Shown: positions 1 to 5,682 of the stretch, one piece after another
How the letters are laid out: each line of letters begins with the position of its first letter
Numbering within the stretch: position 1 is the stretch's first letter
From: CBDBFH01 sp965204775
GTDB taxonomy: Bacteria > Pseudomonadota > Alphaproteobacteria > JAPOUT01 > G958296285
DNA: 5,804 nt
Direction of reading: 5' to 3'
Assembly (NCBI GenBank): GCA_965204775.1
Contig: CBDBFH010000007.1
Location: 1 to 5,804, forward strand
Notes under the pieces: model-generated
Database searches by the model: none
Seen by the model: the letters and a program-made list of their open reading frames with translations, nothing else
What the model was told of the DNA's origin: nothing
Program-made: the position numbers and the translations under genes

Positions 1-233
1 CCGGTCTCGGGCTTGAAGCCGTCGTCTTCCACAATCAGCTCGACCGGCAGGCCGCCCATCTGGCCGCCGATATCCCGAACGGCCAGGTTGACGGCATCGA
101 CCATATCGCGGCCGATAACGCCGGCGGGCGTCGTCAATGTCGTGACAAAGCCGATCTTGACCTTGTCGGCGCTGAATGCCGGCGACGCCAACAGCGCGGC
201 GGCAGCCGCCAGCGCAAGCGCGGATTTCTTCAT
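1..233 (-). CDS. ABC transporter periplasmic substrate-binding protein, N-terminal part (branched-chain amino acid type)
   Basis: This is the beginning of a secreted binding protein; only 77 codons lie in the window and the rest continues beyond base 1. Residues 1-22 form a clear Sec signal peptide: MKKS, then an alanine/leucine-rich core (ALALAAAAALLA), then a likely signal peptidase I site after SPAFSA. The mature protein starts DKVKIGFVTTLTTPAGVIG and continues with RDMVDAVNLAVRDIGG and LPVELIVEDDGFKPET. This is the usual opening of LivJ-like (Peripla_BP_6) proteins: a first beta strand 'KIGF', a glycine-containing loop, a helix, then 'V.L...DD...P'. Such proteins deliver branched-chain amino acids, amides or aromatic acids to an ABC permease, but the ligand cannot be told from this fragment. 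The ATG is supported by a GGGAGGG Shine-Dalgarno run at about 241-247. No permease or ATPase gene is visible, so any operon partners would lie to the left of the window. Confidence 0.88.
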   Translation of the reverse strand, partial: MKKSALALAAAAALLASPAFSADKVKIGFVTTLTTPAGVIGRDMVDAVNLAVRDIGGQMGGLPVELIVEDDGFKPET

Positions 234-325
234 GGCACAAGCCCTCCCGGTTCGGCGGCGCACCGCCGGATCGCAACAACCCCGCAGTCTATCGCGATTA
301 TGCCGAAGACGGAAACCGGCCCGGC

Positions 326-390
326 GGCCGGTAGCATCTCCGTTTGACTTTCGCGTTCCTCTGGCAGATTGAGCCAGGGGCTTGAGAGGC
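326..390. repeat. Composite repeat, first module, copy 1
   Basis: These 65 bases recur at 717-781 with about six substitutions, nearly all in the first half. The second half, TTCCTCTGGCAGATTGAGCC and what follows to 390, is identical. The module contains a stem-loop: CCTCTGGC (359-366) can pair with GCCAGGGG (372-379 region), with one G-U wobble. No T-tract follows, so it does not look like a classical terminator. Each copy is followed, after a variable spacer, by a copy of the long palindrome. Confidence 0.8.
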
Positions 391-400
391 CCGGCCCTCC

Positions 401-480
401 GCTCCGAACTCCCCGGCGCCGCCCCGAACTCCCCGGCGCCGCCCCGAACTCCCCGGCGCCGCCCCGAACTCCCCGGCGGT
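401..480. repeat. 20-bp tandem repeat, four copies
   Basis: Four head-to-tail copies of GCCCCGAACTCCCCGGCGCC lie at 401-420, 421-440, 441-460 and 461-480. The first copy differs by one base (GCTCC) and the last ends GGT instead of GCC. The 20-bp period is not a multiple of three, which argues against a protein repeat. The corresponding spacer of the second composite unit (about 782-840) has only one recognisable relative, CTCCGAACTCCCCGGCG. Copy-number change at this site therefore probably accounts for most of the length difference between the two units. Confidence 0.9.
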
Positions 481-512
481 GCCCCGGACACCCCTACTGC
501 CCGCCCCGGACG

Positions 513-657
513 CCCCTACTGTCGCCCCGGCCTTGAGCCGGGGCCCAGCCTCCGATCCTTCCGCAGGGCCGAAACGGCGGAGGATGGACCCCGGCTCTCC
601 GCTCTGCTCCGGCCGGGGTGACGAAAGGGAGGCGATACAAGCGGCGCGGCACGGAGG
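513..657. repeat. Composite repeat, second module, copy 1 (contains a ~100-bp imperfect palindrome at 521-622)
   Basis: This block matches 878-1022 at a constant offset of 365 bases with no gaps; I count about three substitutions (604, 605 and one near 628). Bases 521-622 form a long hairpin. The outer arms GTCGCCCCGGCC (521-532) and GGCCGGGGTGAC (611-622) pair fully apart from one G-U wobble. The inner arms 535-553 and 579-597 pair at 17 of 19 positions. A smaller alternative hairpin, CCCCGGC/GCCGGGG, lies within 525-543. This architecture resembles REP/BIME-type intergenic palindromes. The same palindrome type often yields spurious ORFs reading 'RHPGRSAAESR' in GC-rich genomes, and such a frame is present here on the minus strand. 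Confidence 0.85.
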
Positions 658-716
658 CGCCTTCCGAAAAACCCGCCGGCACGGGCCTTCGTTGCACGCT
701 GAGGGCACGACGCGCC

Positions 717-781
717 GGCCGGTCGTGTCTCGGTTTGACAGTCGCGTTCCTCTGGCAGATTGAGCCAGGGGCTTGAGAGGC
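717..781. repeat. Composite repeat, first module, copy 2
   Basis: This is the second copy of the 326-390 module, at an offset of 391 bases, with the same stem-loop (CCTCTGGC...GCCAGGGG) at about 750-770. The offset here (391) exceeds that of the following palindrome module (365) by 26 bases because the spacer carries fewer short tandem units. Confidence 0.8.
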
Positions 782-877
782 AGCCCGCCGCCCCGAATCG
801 CCCTGCCGCTCCGAACTCCCCGGCGAACGCCTTGGCCCGGCCTGTTCGCCTCGGACACCCCTACTGTCGCCCCGGAC

Positions 878-1022
878 CCCCTACTGTCGCCCCGGCCTTG
901 AGCCGGGGCCCAGCCTCCGATCCTTCCGCAGGGCCGAAACGGCGGAGGATGGACCCCGGCTCTCCGCTGCGCTCCGGCCGGGGTGACGAAAGAGAGGCGA
1001 TACAAGCGGCGCGGCACGGAGG
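878..1022. repeat. Composite repeat, second module, copy 2 (palindrome at 886-987)
   Basis: This is the near-identical second copy of 513-657. The long hairpin arms are preserved (886-897 with 976-987; inner arms 900-918 with 944-962). It is preceded by two short direct repeats of the form CCCCTACTGTCGCCCCGG (around 858-892). Copy 1 has a related pair at about 482-530 whose first member reads ...CTACTGCC. Confidence 0.85.
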
Positions 1023-1093
1023 CGGGGGCGACAGGAGAGCGCGGGGGTGACAGGGGAGAGCGGGGCCTCCGTGCAGGCACTGTCCTTGCCTGC
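1014..1093. repeat. Two successive hairpins at the end of the repeat block
   Basis: GCACGGAGGC (1014-1023) is a perfect inverted match to GCCTCCGTGC (1065-1074). The 41-base loop carries a short imperfect direct repeat (GGGGGCGACAGGAGAGCG and GGGGGTGACAGGGGAGAGCG). Immediately afterwards GCAGGCA (1073-1079) pairs with TGCCTGC (1087-1093) across a 7-base loop. No T-run follows on either strand, so a terminator role is not supported. Confidence 0.6.
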
Positions 1094-1314
1094 CGCCCGC
1101 GACACGGGTTGCATCAATCGACTGCGGACAAGAAGCCGAATGTGAAACGGAGGCACGACCCGGCGGGCGGCTGCGCGCAACGCCTTACTTCCCATTCCGC
1201 AAGCGCCTCCGCAAGACGGCGCATATGAGCCCGGCCGTGCGGCGCAGACCGCGCCCCGCTGCCGGCAATGCCTGCCATTGATGCAAACCAGGAGACTGGC
1301 TGAACGGCGGCGCC

Positions 1315-1851
1315 TCAGATGCGCGTCGAGAGCGCGATGGCGAGCTTGGAGGCTGTGTTGACGGCGCGGTAGAGCACGCCGTATGCCGGCGCCGCCTCGG
1401 CGCCGGCGGCGAGCGCCGTATCGCGGTGTTCCAGTTCCTCGGCGCGGAACTGCTCGATCGCGGCGGCCAGTTTCGGCTCCTCGCCGCCAAGCGCCTTCAG
1501 CTGGCCGGCATAATGCTCGTCGATGGCCTCCTCGACAGCGACCGTGCAGGCCATGGCGGCGCGCTTGCCCATGGCGGCCGTCGCCGCGCCGAGCGCGAAG
1601 CCGGCCAGATGCCAGAGCGGCTGCAAGGCTGTTGGGCGCACCCGCCTGGCGGCGATCTCAGCCTCGAAGAAGGCCAGATGACGCGCCTCCTGCCGGGCCA
1701 TATGCCGCAGCGCCGGCCCGGCCGGGCCGCGCCCCAGCACCGCCAGCTGGCCCTCATAAATGCGCCGCGCGCCGTATTCGCCCGCATGGTTGACGCGGAT
1801 CATCGCCTTGACAGACGCCTCCGGGGTCGGATCTCCGGGAAGCCGTTTCAT
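1315..1851 (-). CDS. coq7: Coq7-family 3-demethoxyubiquinol (2-polyprenyl-3-methyl-6-methoxy-benzoquinol) 5-hydroxylase
   Basis: This encodes 178 residues. Coq7 is a membrane-associated di-iron monooxygenase that performs the last ring hydroxylation of ubiquinone synthesis. The ligand set is visible in order: E25 in NHAGEYGA, E55 and H58 (EARH, ExxH), E107/E108 in the family signature CTVAVEEAIDEHY, and E139 and H142 (ELEH, second ExxH). The short N-terminus (MKRLPGDPTPEASVKAMIRVNHAGE) is typical of the bacterial form, and the length fits the compact alphaproteobacterial type. The chosen ATG overlaps the dsbB stop as ATGA (1851-1848), with an AAGGG about 10 bases upstream. The frame stays open further upstream but has no homology there, so the longer start was rejected. 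It is the last gene of the yqaA-dsbB-coq7 cluster. No clear terminator follows. Confidence 0.95.
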   Translation of the reverse strand: MKRLPGDPTPEASVKAMIRVNHAGEYGARRIYEGQLAVLGRGPAGPALRHMARQEARHLAFFEAEIAARRVRPTALQPLWHLAGFALGAATAAMGKRAAMACTVAVEEAIDEHYAGQLKALGGEEPKLAAAIEQFRAEELEHRDTALAAGAEAAPAYGVLYRAVNTASKLAIALSTRI

Positions 1852-2342
1852 GCCGCGGCGCCCTTGCCGGTTGTCGCCATGCGCCAGGCCGCGCCGGCCG
1901 CCAGACCCGCCAGGGCCAGGGAAAGCAGCCCGTTCCAGGCCGCCATGGACAAGCCGGCAAAGGACCACGCCGGTTCGTCGCAGCGCGCCGGCGCGGCGCC
2001 CAGCAGGCGTTCCCGCAGTTCGGCGACCGTCTCCGCCGGCGGGCCTCCGGCGCAGGAAGCGAGGCCCGGCCACCAGTGCTGCTCGACCCCGACATGGAAG
2101 CCCGCCAGCCCGGCGCCCGCCAGCGCGGCCGCGCCCGCCAGCCCCGCCGGAACCGCCGCCCACGGGCCGCGAATGCACAGCGACAGGACAGCGAGCACAG
2201 TGATGCCCGCATGCGGCCAGCGCTGCCAGATGCAGAGCGTGCACGGCTCCAGCCCGCCAAGATGCTGGAAGGCGAATGCCGCGGCCAGCGCCGCCGCGCC
2301 GCCGCCCGCCACAAGGGCCGGATGAAACAGAAACCGGGTCAC
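1848..2342 (-). CDS. dsbB: DsbB-family disulfide bond formation protein
   Basis: This encodes 164 residues of an inner-membrane protein that reoxidises a periplasmic DsbA-like thiol oxidase and passes electrons to quinone. The first redox pair is C34-C37 in LEPCTLCIWQRWPH, the DsbB hallmark after the first membrane segment (about 8-27). The second pair is C97 (LASCAGG) and C121 (ARCDEPAW) in the long periplasmic loop, after the helix at about 62-85. GLSMAAWN opens the last membrane segment (about 132-152). Four hydrophobic stretches fit the DsbB topology. The start is GTG at 2342-2340, forming GTGA with the stop of the preceding gene; no in-frame ATG lies between that stop and the first membrane segment. 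GAAGG sits only four bases ahead, so translation probably depends on coupling. The Cys spacing supports a working enzyme. Confidence 0.93.
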   Translation of the reverse strand: MTRFLFHPALVAGGGAAALAAAFAFQHLGGLEPCTLCIWQRWPHAGITVLAVLSLCIRGPWAAVPAGLAGAAALAGAGLAGFHVGVEQHWWPGLASCAGGPPAETVAELRERLLGAAPARCDEPAWSFAGLSMAAWNGLLSLALAGLAAGAAWRMATTGKGAAA

Positions 2343-2917
2343 AACGCCTTCAATATAACGAAACCGGCCGCCAGAAGAACGACGCCCGCGAGCGTCGCCG
2401 GGCCGAGCCGGCGTTCGATGAAGGCCCGCACCGGAGGACCGAAGCGCCAGAGCAGCGCCGCGACGATGAAGAAACGCAGCCCCCGCCCGAGCGCCGATGC
2501 CAGGATGAAGACGCCCAAATCCGCACCGGCAACGCCGCTTGCGACAGTGAAGACCTTGTAGGGGATCGGGGAAAAGGCCGCGGCGAAAACGATCAGCCCG
2601 CCATGGGCGTTGTAGAGCGCCTGCGCTTCGGCGAACGCTGCACGATAGCCGTAGAGGTCTAGCAGCGGGCCGCCCACAGTGTCGAACAGCAGGGCGCCGA
2701 TCCCGTAGCCCGCGACCCCGCCCGCCACGGACGCGCCGGCGGCGATGGCCGCGTAACGCCAGGCGCGCGCCGGCGCCGCGAGCACCATCGGGATCAGGAA
2801 CACATCCACCGGAACCGGGAAAACGATGCTTTCCGCGAAGGCGAGCGCCGCCAGCATCCACACCGCCGCGCGATGGCCGGCAAGGCGCATGATCTCGTCA
2901 TAGAAACGGCGCAGCAT
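2339..2917 (-). CDS. YqaA/DedA-family (SNARE-associated/VTT) inner-membrane protein
   Basis: This encodes 192 residues with several membrane segments (about 18-48, 53-78, 105-140, 145-160 and 173-190). Family features include an acidic residue before a proline-rich re-entrant motif (ESIVFPVPVDVFLIP, 29-43), a glycine-rich stretch (GASVAGGVAGYGIG), and the conserved FSPIPYKVFTVASG (115-128) followed by GRGLRFF (144-150). The YqaA subgroup of DedA-like proteins has this short form. Relatives act in lipid flipping or membrane homeostasis, but the role of YqaA itself is not settled. The ATG is preceded by GGAG (2929-2926) at a good distance. An open frame extends far upstream through the opposite-strand dioxygenase gene, with no family match and no better ribosome site. 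It is the first gene of the operon, and its TGA overlaps the dsbB GTG. Confidence 0.88.
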   Translation of the reverse strand: MLRRFYDEIMRLAGHRAAVWMLAALAFAESIVFPVPVDVFLIPMVLAAPARAWRYAAIAAGASVAGGVAGYGIGALLFDTVGGPLLDLYGYRAAFAEAQALYNAHGGLIVFAAAFSPIPYKVFTVASGVAGADLGVFILASALGRGLRFFIVAALLWRFGPPVRAFIERRLGPATLAGVVLLAAGFVILKAL

Positions 2918-3070
2918 GATGCGCGCTCCAATAGCGGGCGGCGGCGGCGGCGGCAATGCGGCCTCCCGCGCCGGCGGGGCAGGCGGCGGAGAAAGCCGCA
3001 TGACAAAGGCGTTGACCGGCCCGCCGCCTTCCCCGACAGTGCGCCTTCCGGATGGCAGGGAGGCAGGGCA
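2918..3070. promoter_or_regulatory. Divergent intergenic region between the yqaA operon and the dioxygenase gene
   Basis: These 153 bases must hold the promoters for both directions unless one starts further upstream. Visible elements are the yqaA Shine-Dalgarno (GGAG at 2929-2926); a (GGC)6 tract at 2937-2954, just upstream of it in the yqaA leader; an imperfect hairpin at 2961-2984 (GCCTCCCGC...GCGGGGCAGGC); and a TTGACC (3012-3017) that could be a plus-strand -35 but lacks a convincing -10 at the right spacing. The dioxygenase Shine-Dalgarno, GGGAGG (3058-3063), is strong. No promoter is placed with confidence. Confidence 0.4.
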
Positions 3071-3943
3071 ATGTCGGAGACCGGTGCACCCATCGTAGCG
3101 ACAATGCCGGCGAATGCCGCGCTCGGAGCGGTCATCGACGGCGTGGATCTCTCCCGGCCGCTGGACGACGCGACCTTCGCCGCCATTCACGCCGCGTGGA
3201 TCGAGCACGGGGTGCTGGTGTTTCGCGGACAGCAGATCACGGATGGCGACTTCGTGGCGTTTTCCTCCCGTTTCGGCGAGCTGGACCATGCGCCGATCAT
3301 GGAAAACGGCCAGACGATGGTGGACGGCGTGCCGGAACTCTATGTGATTTCCAATATCGTCAAGGACGGCAAGCCGATCGGGTCGCTGGGCGCCGGCGAA
3401 GCCTCCTGGCACACCGACATGTCCTATGAGGAGCGGCCCCCCAAGGCCAGCGCGCTCTATGCGCTGGAGATTCCGCCGGAGGGCGGCGACACCTGGTTTC
3501 TGAACATGTATGCCGCGCTCGAGGCGCTGCCGGCGGGCCTGAAGGACAGGCTGGAGACCGCGCGGCTCCGCCATGATTCCAGCGTCAATTCCGGCGGTTA
3601 TCTGCGCGCCGGTTTCGACGAGGTGAGGGATGTGAGCGAAGCGCCCGGCGCCTCCCACCCCGCCATCCCGGTGCATCCGGAGAGCGGTCGGCGGGTGCTG
3701 TATCTGGGCCGGCGGCTGAATTCCTATATCGAGGGCATGGGCGTGGCGGAGTCGGAGACGCTGCTGGACGAAATCTGGGATCATGTCCAGCAGGACCGCT
3801 TCACCTACCGCCACCGCTGGCAGGTGGGCGATGTGGTGCTGTGGGACAATCGCTGCACCATGCACCGGCGCGACCCCTTCGACGCCGCCAGCCGCCGCCT
3901 GCTGCACCGCACCCAAATCCGCGGCGAACGCCCCGCAGCCTGA
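3071..3943 (+). CDS. TauD/TfdA-family Fe(II)/2-oxoglutarate-dependent dioxygenase
   Basis: This encodes 290 residues, the normal family length. The enzyme couples oxidative decarboxylation of 2-oxoglutarate to hydroxylation of a substrate and should be cytoplasmic, since there is no signal peptide. The Fe(II) triad is visible as H114-x-D116 (ASWHTDMSYEERPP) and H265 (DNRCTMHRRDPFD). R276, eleven residues after the distal His, matches the 2-oxoglutarate carboxylate-binding Arg of TauD (H255/R266). Other family signs are the N-terminal GAVIDGVDLSRPLDD, HGVLVFRGQQIT, the T141-containing GGDTWFLNMYAAL, and the paired HPAIPVHPESGRRVLYLG. The ATG has GGGAGG seven bases upstream. Candidate substrates include sulfonates, aryloxyalkanoates and other small acids, and nothing nearby (no transporter, no sulfur or aromatic genes) decides among them. 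It is divergent from the yqaA operon and is probably transcribed alone. Confidence 0.92.
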   Translation: MSETGAPIVATMPANAALGAVIDGVDLSRPLDDATFAAIHAAWIEHGVLVFRGQQITDGDFVAFSSRFGELDHAPIMENGQTMVDGVPELYVISNIVKDGKPIGSLGAGEASWHTDMSYEERPPKASALYALEIPPEGGDTWFLNMYAALEALPAGLKDRLETARLRHDSSVNSGGYLRAGFDEVRDVSEAPGASHPAIPVHPESGRRVLYLGRRLNSYIEGMGVAESETLLDEIWDHVQQDRFTYRHRWQVGDVVLWDNRCTMHRRDPFDAASRRLLHRTQIRGERPAA

Positions 3944-3949
3944 AGGCGG

Positions 3950-3977
3950 GCCGCCGCGCGGCGGCTTTATCTGTTTT
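3950..3977 (+). terminator. Probable rho-independent terminator after the dioxygenase gene
   Basis: The perfect GC palindrome GCCGCCGCGCGGCGGC (3950-3965; at least a 6-bp stem with a 4-base loop) begins six bases after the stop codon and is followed by TTTATCTGTTTT. The T-tract is interrupted, so termination may be partial. Confidence 0.7.
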
Positions 3978-4052
3978 CAAGGATCAGATTAGACGACGAA
4001 TGATCGGTGTCCGAATTGCAAAATTCCGGAGATACGTGAACCCGTTGTGCGG
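3978..4052. other. Short spacer between the terminator and the insertion sequence
   Basis: These 75 bases hold no gene. A small inverted repeat GAATT-gcaa-AATTC lies near 4013-4026. This is the original flank into which the element inserted, ending at the CTAG of 4053-4056. Confidence 0.5.
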
Positions 4053-4056
4053 CTAG
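4053..4056. repeat. CTAG, left target-site copy of the insertion sequence
   Basis: CTAG abuts the left inverted repeat and recurs at 5697-5700 after the right one. A four-base duplication fits the IS1380 family, where 4-5 bp duplications are known. CTAG is self-complementary, so sequence alone cannot separate it from an 18-bp inverted repeat. Confidence 0.7.
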
Positions 4057-4070
4057 CCCGGATTTCTCAC
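4057..4070 (+). repeat. Left terminal inverted repeat (IRR-side relative to the transposase) of the IS
   Basis: CCCGGATTTCTCAC is the exact reverse complement of 5683-5696. It is the end nearest the transposase stop codon. Confidence 0.92.
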
Positions 4071-4231
4071 GGGCTGCATTTGTGTAGTGAGTTGGGGGTT
4101 TTGTCTGGCATAGCGGTGTTGTCCGTGTTGGGGCGCGCAGGGGGGGTGCTTGCGCTGTTGGCGCGGTGTGATTTGGGGTCTTGTGTCTGTGTTGTTGTCG
4201 GGCGGGTTCGGTTGGTCCCCTTGCTCTGGGG

Positions 4232-5602
4232 TCAGGTGGATAATCGCTGGTGTGCGAGGGTGAAGACGTCGGCGTGGGGGCAGGCGGCGGCCATGGCGAA
4301 GCGGATGCGGCGTGTACTGAGGCGCATCTGTGCGCCGATCTTGAGGAGCTTGAGGCGTATGGATCGGCATGTGGCTTTGGCGAGGCGGGTTCCGGCGAGG
4401 GCGATGCGTCTCAGTGCCGAGAGCAGCACATAGGCCATGGAGGCGAACCACAGGCGGAGTTGGTTGGCGCGCATGGTGTGGGCCGAGCTGCGGTCGGCGA
4501 AGAGGTCGAGCTGGCATTCCTTGATGCGGTTCTCCATGTCGCCTCTGGCGCAGTAGAGTTTTTCGTAGAGGGTCCGCCGGTCGATGGCGGTCGGGTTCAG
4601 CGAGGTGACGAGGAAGCGCGGGTTGGCACCACCCGGGAGCCACTCGGCTTTGCCGACGACACGGCGCTGGCGCGACCATGTCTTCAGGGTGCGATAGCGG
4701 AACTCGGTGAACAGGCGGGCCGGCTGGCCGCTCTTGCGCCAGCGCGCCCCGGCCCGCTCCAGGGCCGGGTGCAGGCGGGCCGTCAGGCGCGCGTTGCGTG
4801 CCAGACCGAAGACATAATCGACGCCATTGTCCTCGCACCACGCCATCAGGGCCTCGCGGGCGAAGCCCGAATCTGCGCGCAGCACGATCTCCACTGCCGG
4901 CCAGCGGGCGCGGATCTGCCCGACAATACGCGCCACCTCCTCCAGCGCGCCGGCGCTGGCGTCACTATTCGCCCGCCGCAGCTTTGCCGCCAGGAGATGG
5001 TCGCCGCAGAAAATGTAGAGCGGCAGATAGCAGTAGCAATCGTAGTAACCGTGGAAGAACCGCCCCTCCTGACGCCCGTGCAGTGGGTCGTCAGTGGCGT
5101 CCAGATCAAGCACCAGACGCGCCGGCGCCTGCTCATGGGCGTCGAGAAACTGATCGACAAACAACGCCTCAATCGCGCCGGCGTCGTGGCCGATGCGGCG
5201 ATAGCGATGCGCGCCCTCGGGCGCGTGCTCCAGACGGTTCAGCGTCGATTTGCCGGCCAGCGGCGCACAGTCCCGACGGCGCCCCTCAAGCCGGCCAAGC
5301 GCCACACCCAGCGCCGGATCGTGGCGCAACTCGTCGTGATCCAGCAGGTCCTCGTAGCCCAGCGCAATGGCAAACACGCGCTGGCCCACCAGGGTCGCAA
5401 CATCGTGCACAACACGATCCGCAGTGCGGCCATCCGAAAAGCACGCCGCAAACCGGTCCACCAGACCGATCGCCCGGTCGGTCGCCCCCAGCAGCAACGC
5501 GCCGGTGTTCGACGTCAGCACACCACCGCCAAAATCAGCTACAACCTCGCGCCCTTTAAGGCGTGCAAAACGCATCGCTCCCAGACTACACTCTGCCGGC
5601 AT
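4232..5602 (-). CDS. IS1380-family DDE transposase
   Basis: This encodes 456 residues, usual for the family. The N-terminus MPAECSLGAMRFARLKGREVVADFGGG with LTSNTGALLLG is characteristic. The catalytic core shows LDLDATDDPLHGRQEGRFFHGYY (first Asp, D166 or D168), VLRADSGFARE (D244) and LYCARGDMENRIKE (E357, in a Y-x2-R-x3-E arrangement as in IS4-related enzymes). The C-terminal part ends with the conserved GTRLAKATCRSIRLKLLKIGA. No frameshift or stop interrupts it. I chose the ATG at 5602 because AGGGG stands seven bases before it and the family usually starts near this point. In-frame ATGs at 5620 and 5674 would add 6 or 24 residues, and the one at 5674 would precede the predicted promoter. 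The start region lies in an inverted repeat that may limit translation. Confidence 0.93.
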   Translation of the reverse strand: MPAECSLGAMRFARLKGREVVADFGGGVLTSNTGALLLGATDRAIGLVDRFAACFSDGRTADRVVHDVATLVGQRVFAIALGYEDLLDHDELRHDPALGVALGRLEGRRRDCAPLAGKSTLNRLEHAPEGAHRYRRIGHDAGAIEALFVDQFLDAHEQAPARLVLDLDATDDPLHGRQEGRFFHGYYDCYCYLPLYIFCGDHLLAAKLRRANSDASAGALEEVARIVGQIRARWPAVEIVLRADSGFAREALMAWCEDNGVDYVFGLARNARLTARLHPALERAGARWRKSGQPARLFTEFRYRTLKTWSRQRRVVGKAEWLPGGANPRFLVTSLNPTAIDRRTLYEKLYCARGDMENRIKECQLDLFADRSSAHTMRANQLRLWFASMAYVLLSALRRIALAGTRLAKATCRSIRLKLLKIGAQMRLSTRRIRFAMAAACPHADVFTLAHQRLST

Positions 5603-5672
5603 CGGGGAACCCCTCTGCATATGATCAAGCCTTTGTCGCAAAAGAACTTTCTCATATGCAGAACCCCGATGC
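5599..5672 (-). promoter_or_regulatory. Inverted repeat covering the transposase ribosome site and start codon
   Basis: The inner arm, 5599-5624, contains the AGGGG Shine-Dalgarno and the ATG. It pairs with the outer arm, 5652-5672, in two perfect blocks: CTGCATATGA (5615-5624) with TCATATGCAG (5652-5661), and GCATCGGGG (5599-5607) with the CCCC-GATGC end of the outer arm. The inner arm has a 5-base excess as a bulge. A small hairpin CTTTG-tcg-CAAAAG lies in the loop (5631-5644). In an mRNA that includes both arms the start signals would be double-stranded. Confidence 0.65.
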
Positions 5673-5678
5673 ACTCAA
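5651..5678 (-). promoter_or_regulatory. Candidate transposase promoter
   Basis: Read on the minus strand, TTGAGT (5678-5673) is followed after 16 bases by TATGAG (5656-5651). Each hexamer matches the sigma-70 consensus at four of six positions. Transcription would begin near 5644, downstream of the outer inverted-repeat arm and upstream of the ATG at 5602. The assignment rests on consensus matching only. Confidence 0.4.
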
Positions 5679-5682
5679 CATT

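Larger units (their letters stand above)
234..1314. other. Gene-free, repeat-rich intergenic region
   Basis: About 1.1 kb separates the binding-protein start from the coq7 stop. I find no convincing gene. Open frames here run through the repeats in several phases and on both strands, carry Arg/Pro/Gly-rich low-complexity translations, and lack family motifs. Bases 234-300 are the leader of the binding-protein gene. They include a hairpin (CGGCGG 253-258 with CCGCCG 263-268) and a possible minus-strand -10 hexamer CATAAT (302-297) without a good -35. Bases 316-331 form another perfect GC hairpin (CCGGCC/GGCCGG). Bases 326-1093 hold the repeats listed separately. Bases 1094-1314 show nothing I can name, neither a tRNA nor a clear terminator for the coq7 operon. 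Confidence 0.75.

Noticed and set aside
359..379. Stem-loop CCTCTGGC...GCCAGGGG as a terminator
   Set aside because: There is no T-tract on either strand, no gene ends next to it, and it is part of a repeated module.
401..530. Possible CRISPR array
   Set aside because: The 20-bp repeats are contiguous with no unique spacers, and no cas genes are present.
298..1195. Several long open frames on both strands in the repeat region (for example 298-1080 minus and 881-1195 minus, the latter with 'RHPGRSAAESRGPS')
   Set aside because: They follow the repeated palindromes, are low-complexity Arg/Pro/Gly/Ala-rich in every frame, have no family motif, and the same peptide recurs because the DNA repeats.
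1114..1222. Small minus-strand frame of about 36 codons (ATG at 1224) downstream of coq7
   Set aside because: It is Arg/Ala/Pro-rich with no clear ribosome site or recognisable motif. Nothing beyond chance supports it.
1315..2244. Upstream extension of coq7 to a 309-residue protein
   Set aside because: The extra 131 residues are an out-of-frame reading of dsbB. The Coq7 homology starts at the ATG at 1851, which also makes the ATGA overlap.
1848..2861. Upstream extension of dsbB into a 337-residue protein
   Set aside because: The extension reads yqaA in the wrong frame. The DsbB-like sequence begins at the GTG at 2342.
2339..3916. 525-residue minus-strand frame extending yqaA through the dioxygenase gene
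   Set aside because: The added part is antisense to a well-supported dioxygenase and has no membrane or family features. The start at 2917 has a proper ribosome site.
2873..3943. Longer 356-residue start for the dioxygenase
   Set aside because: The first 66 residues are low-complexity and overlap the yqaA start. The ATG at 3071 has a strong GGGAGG and matches the family N-terminus.
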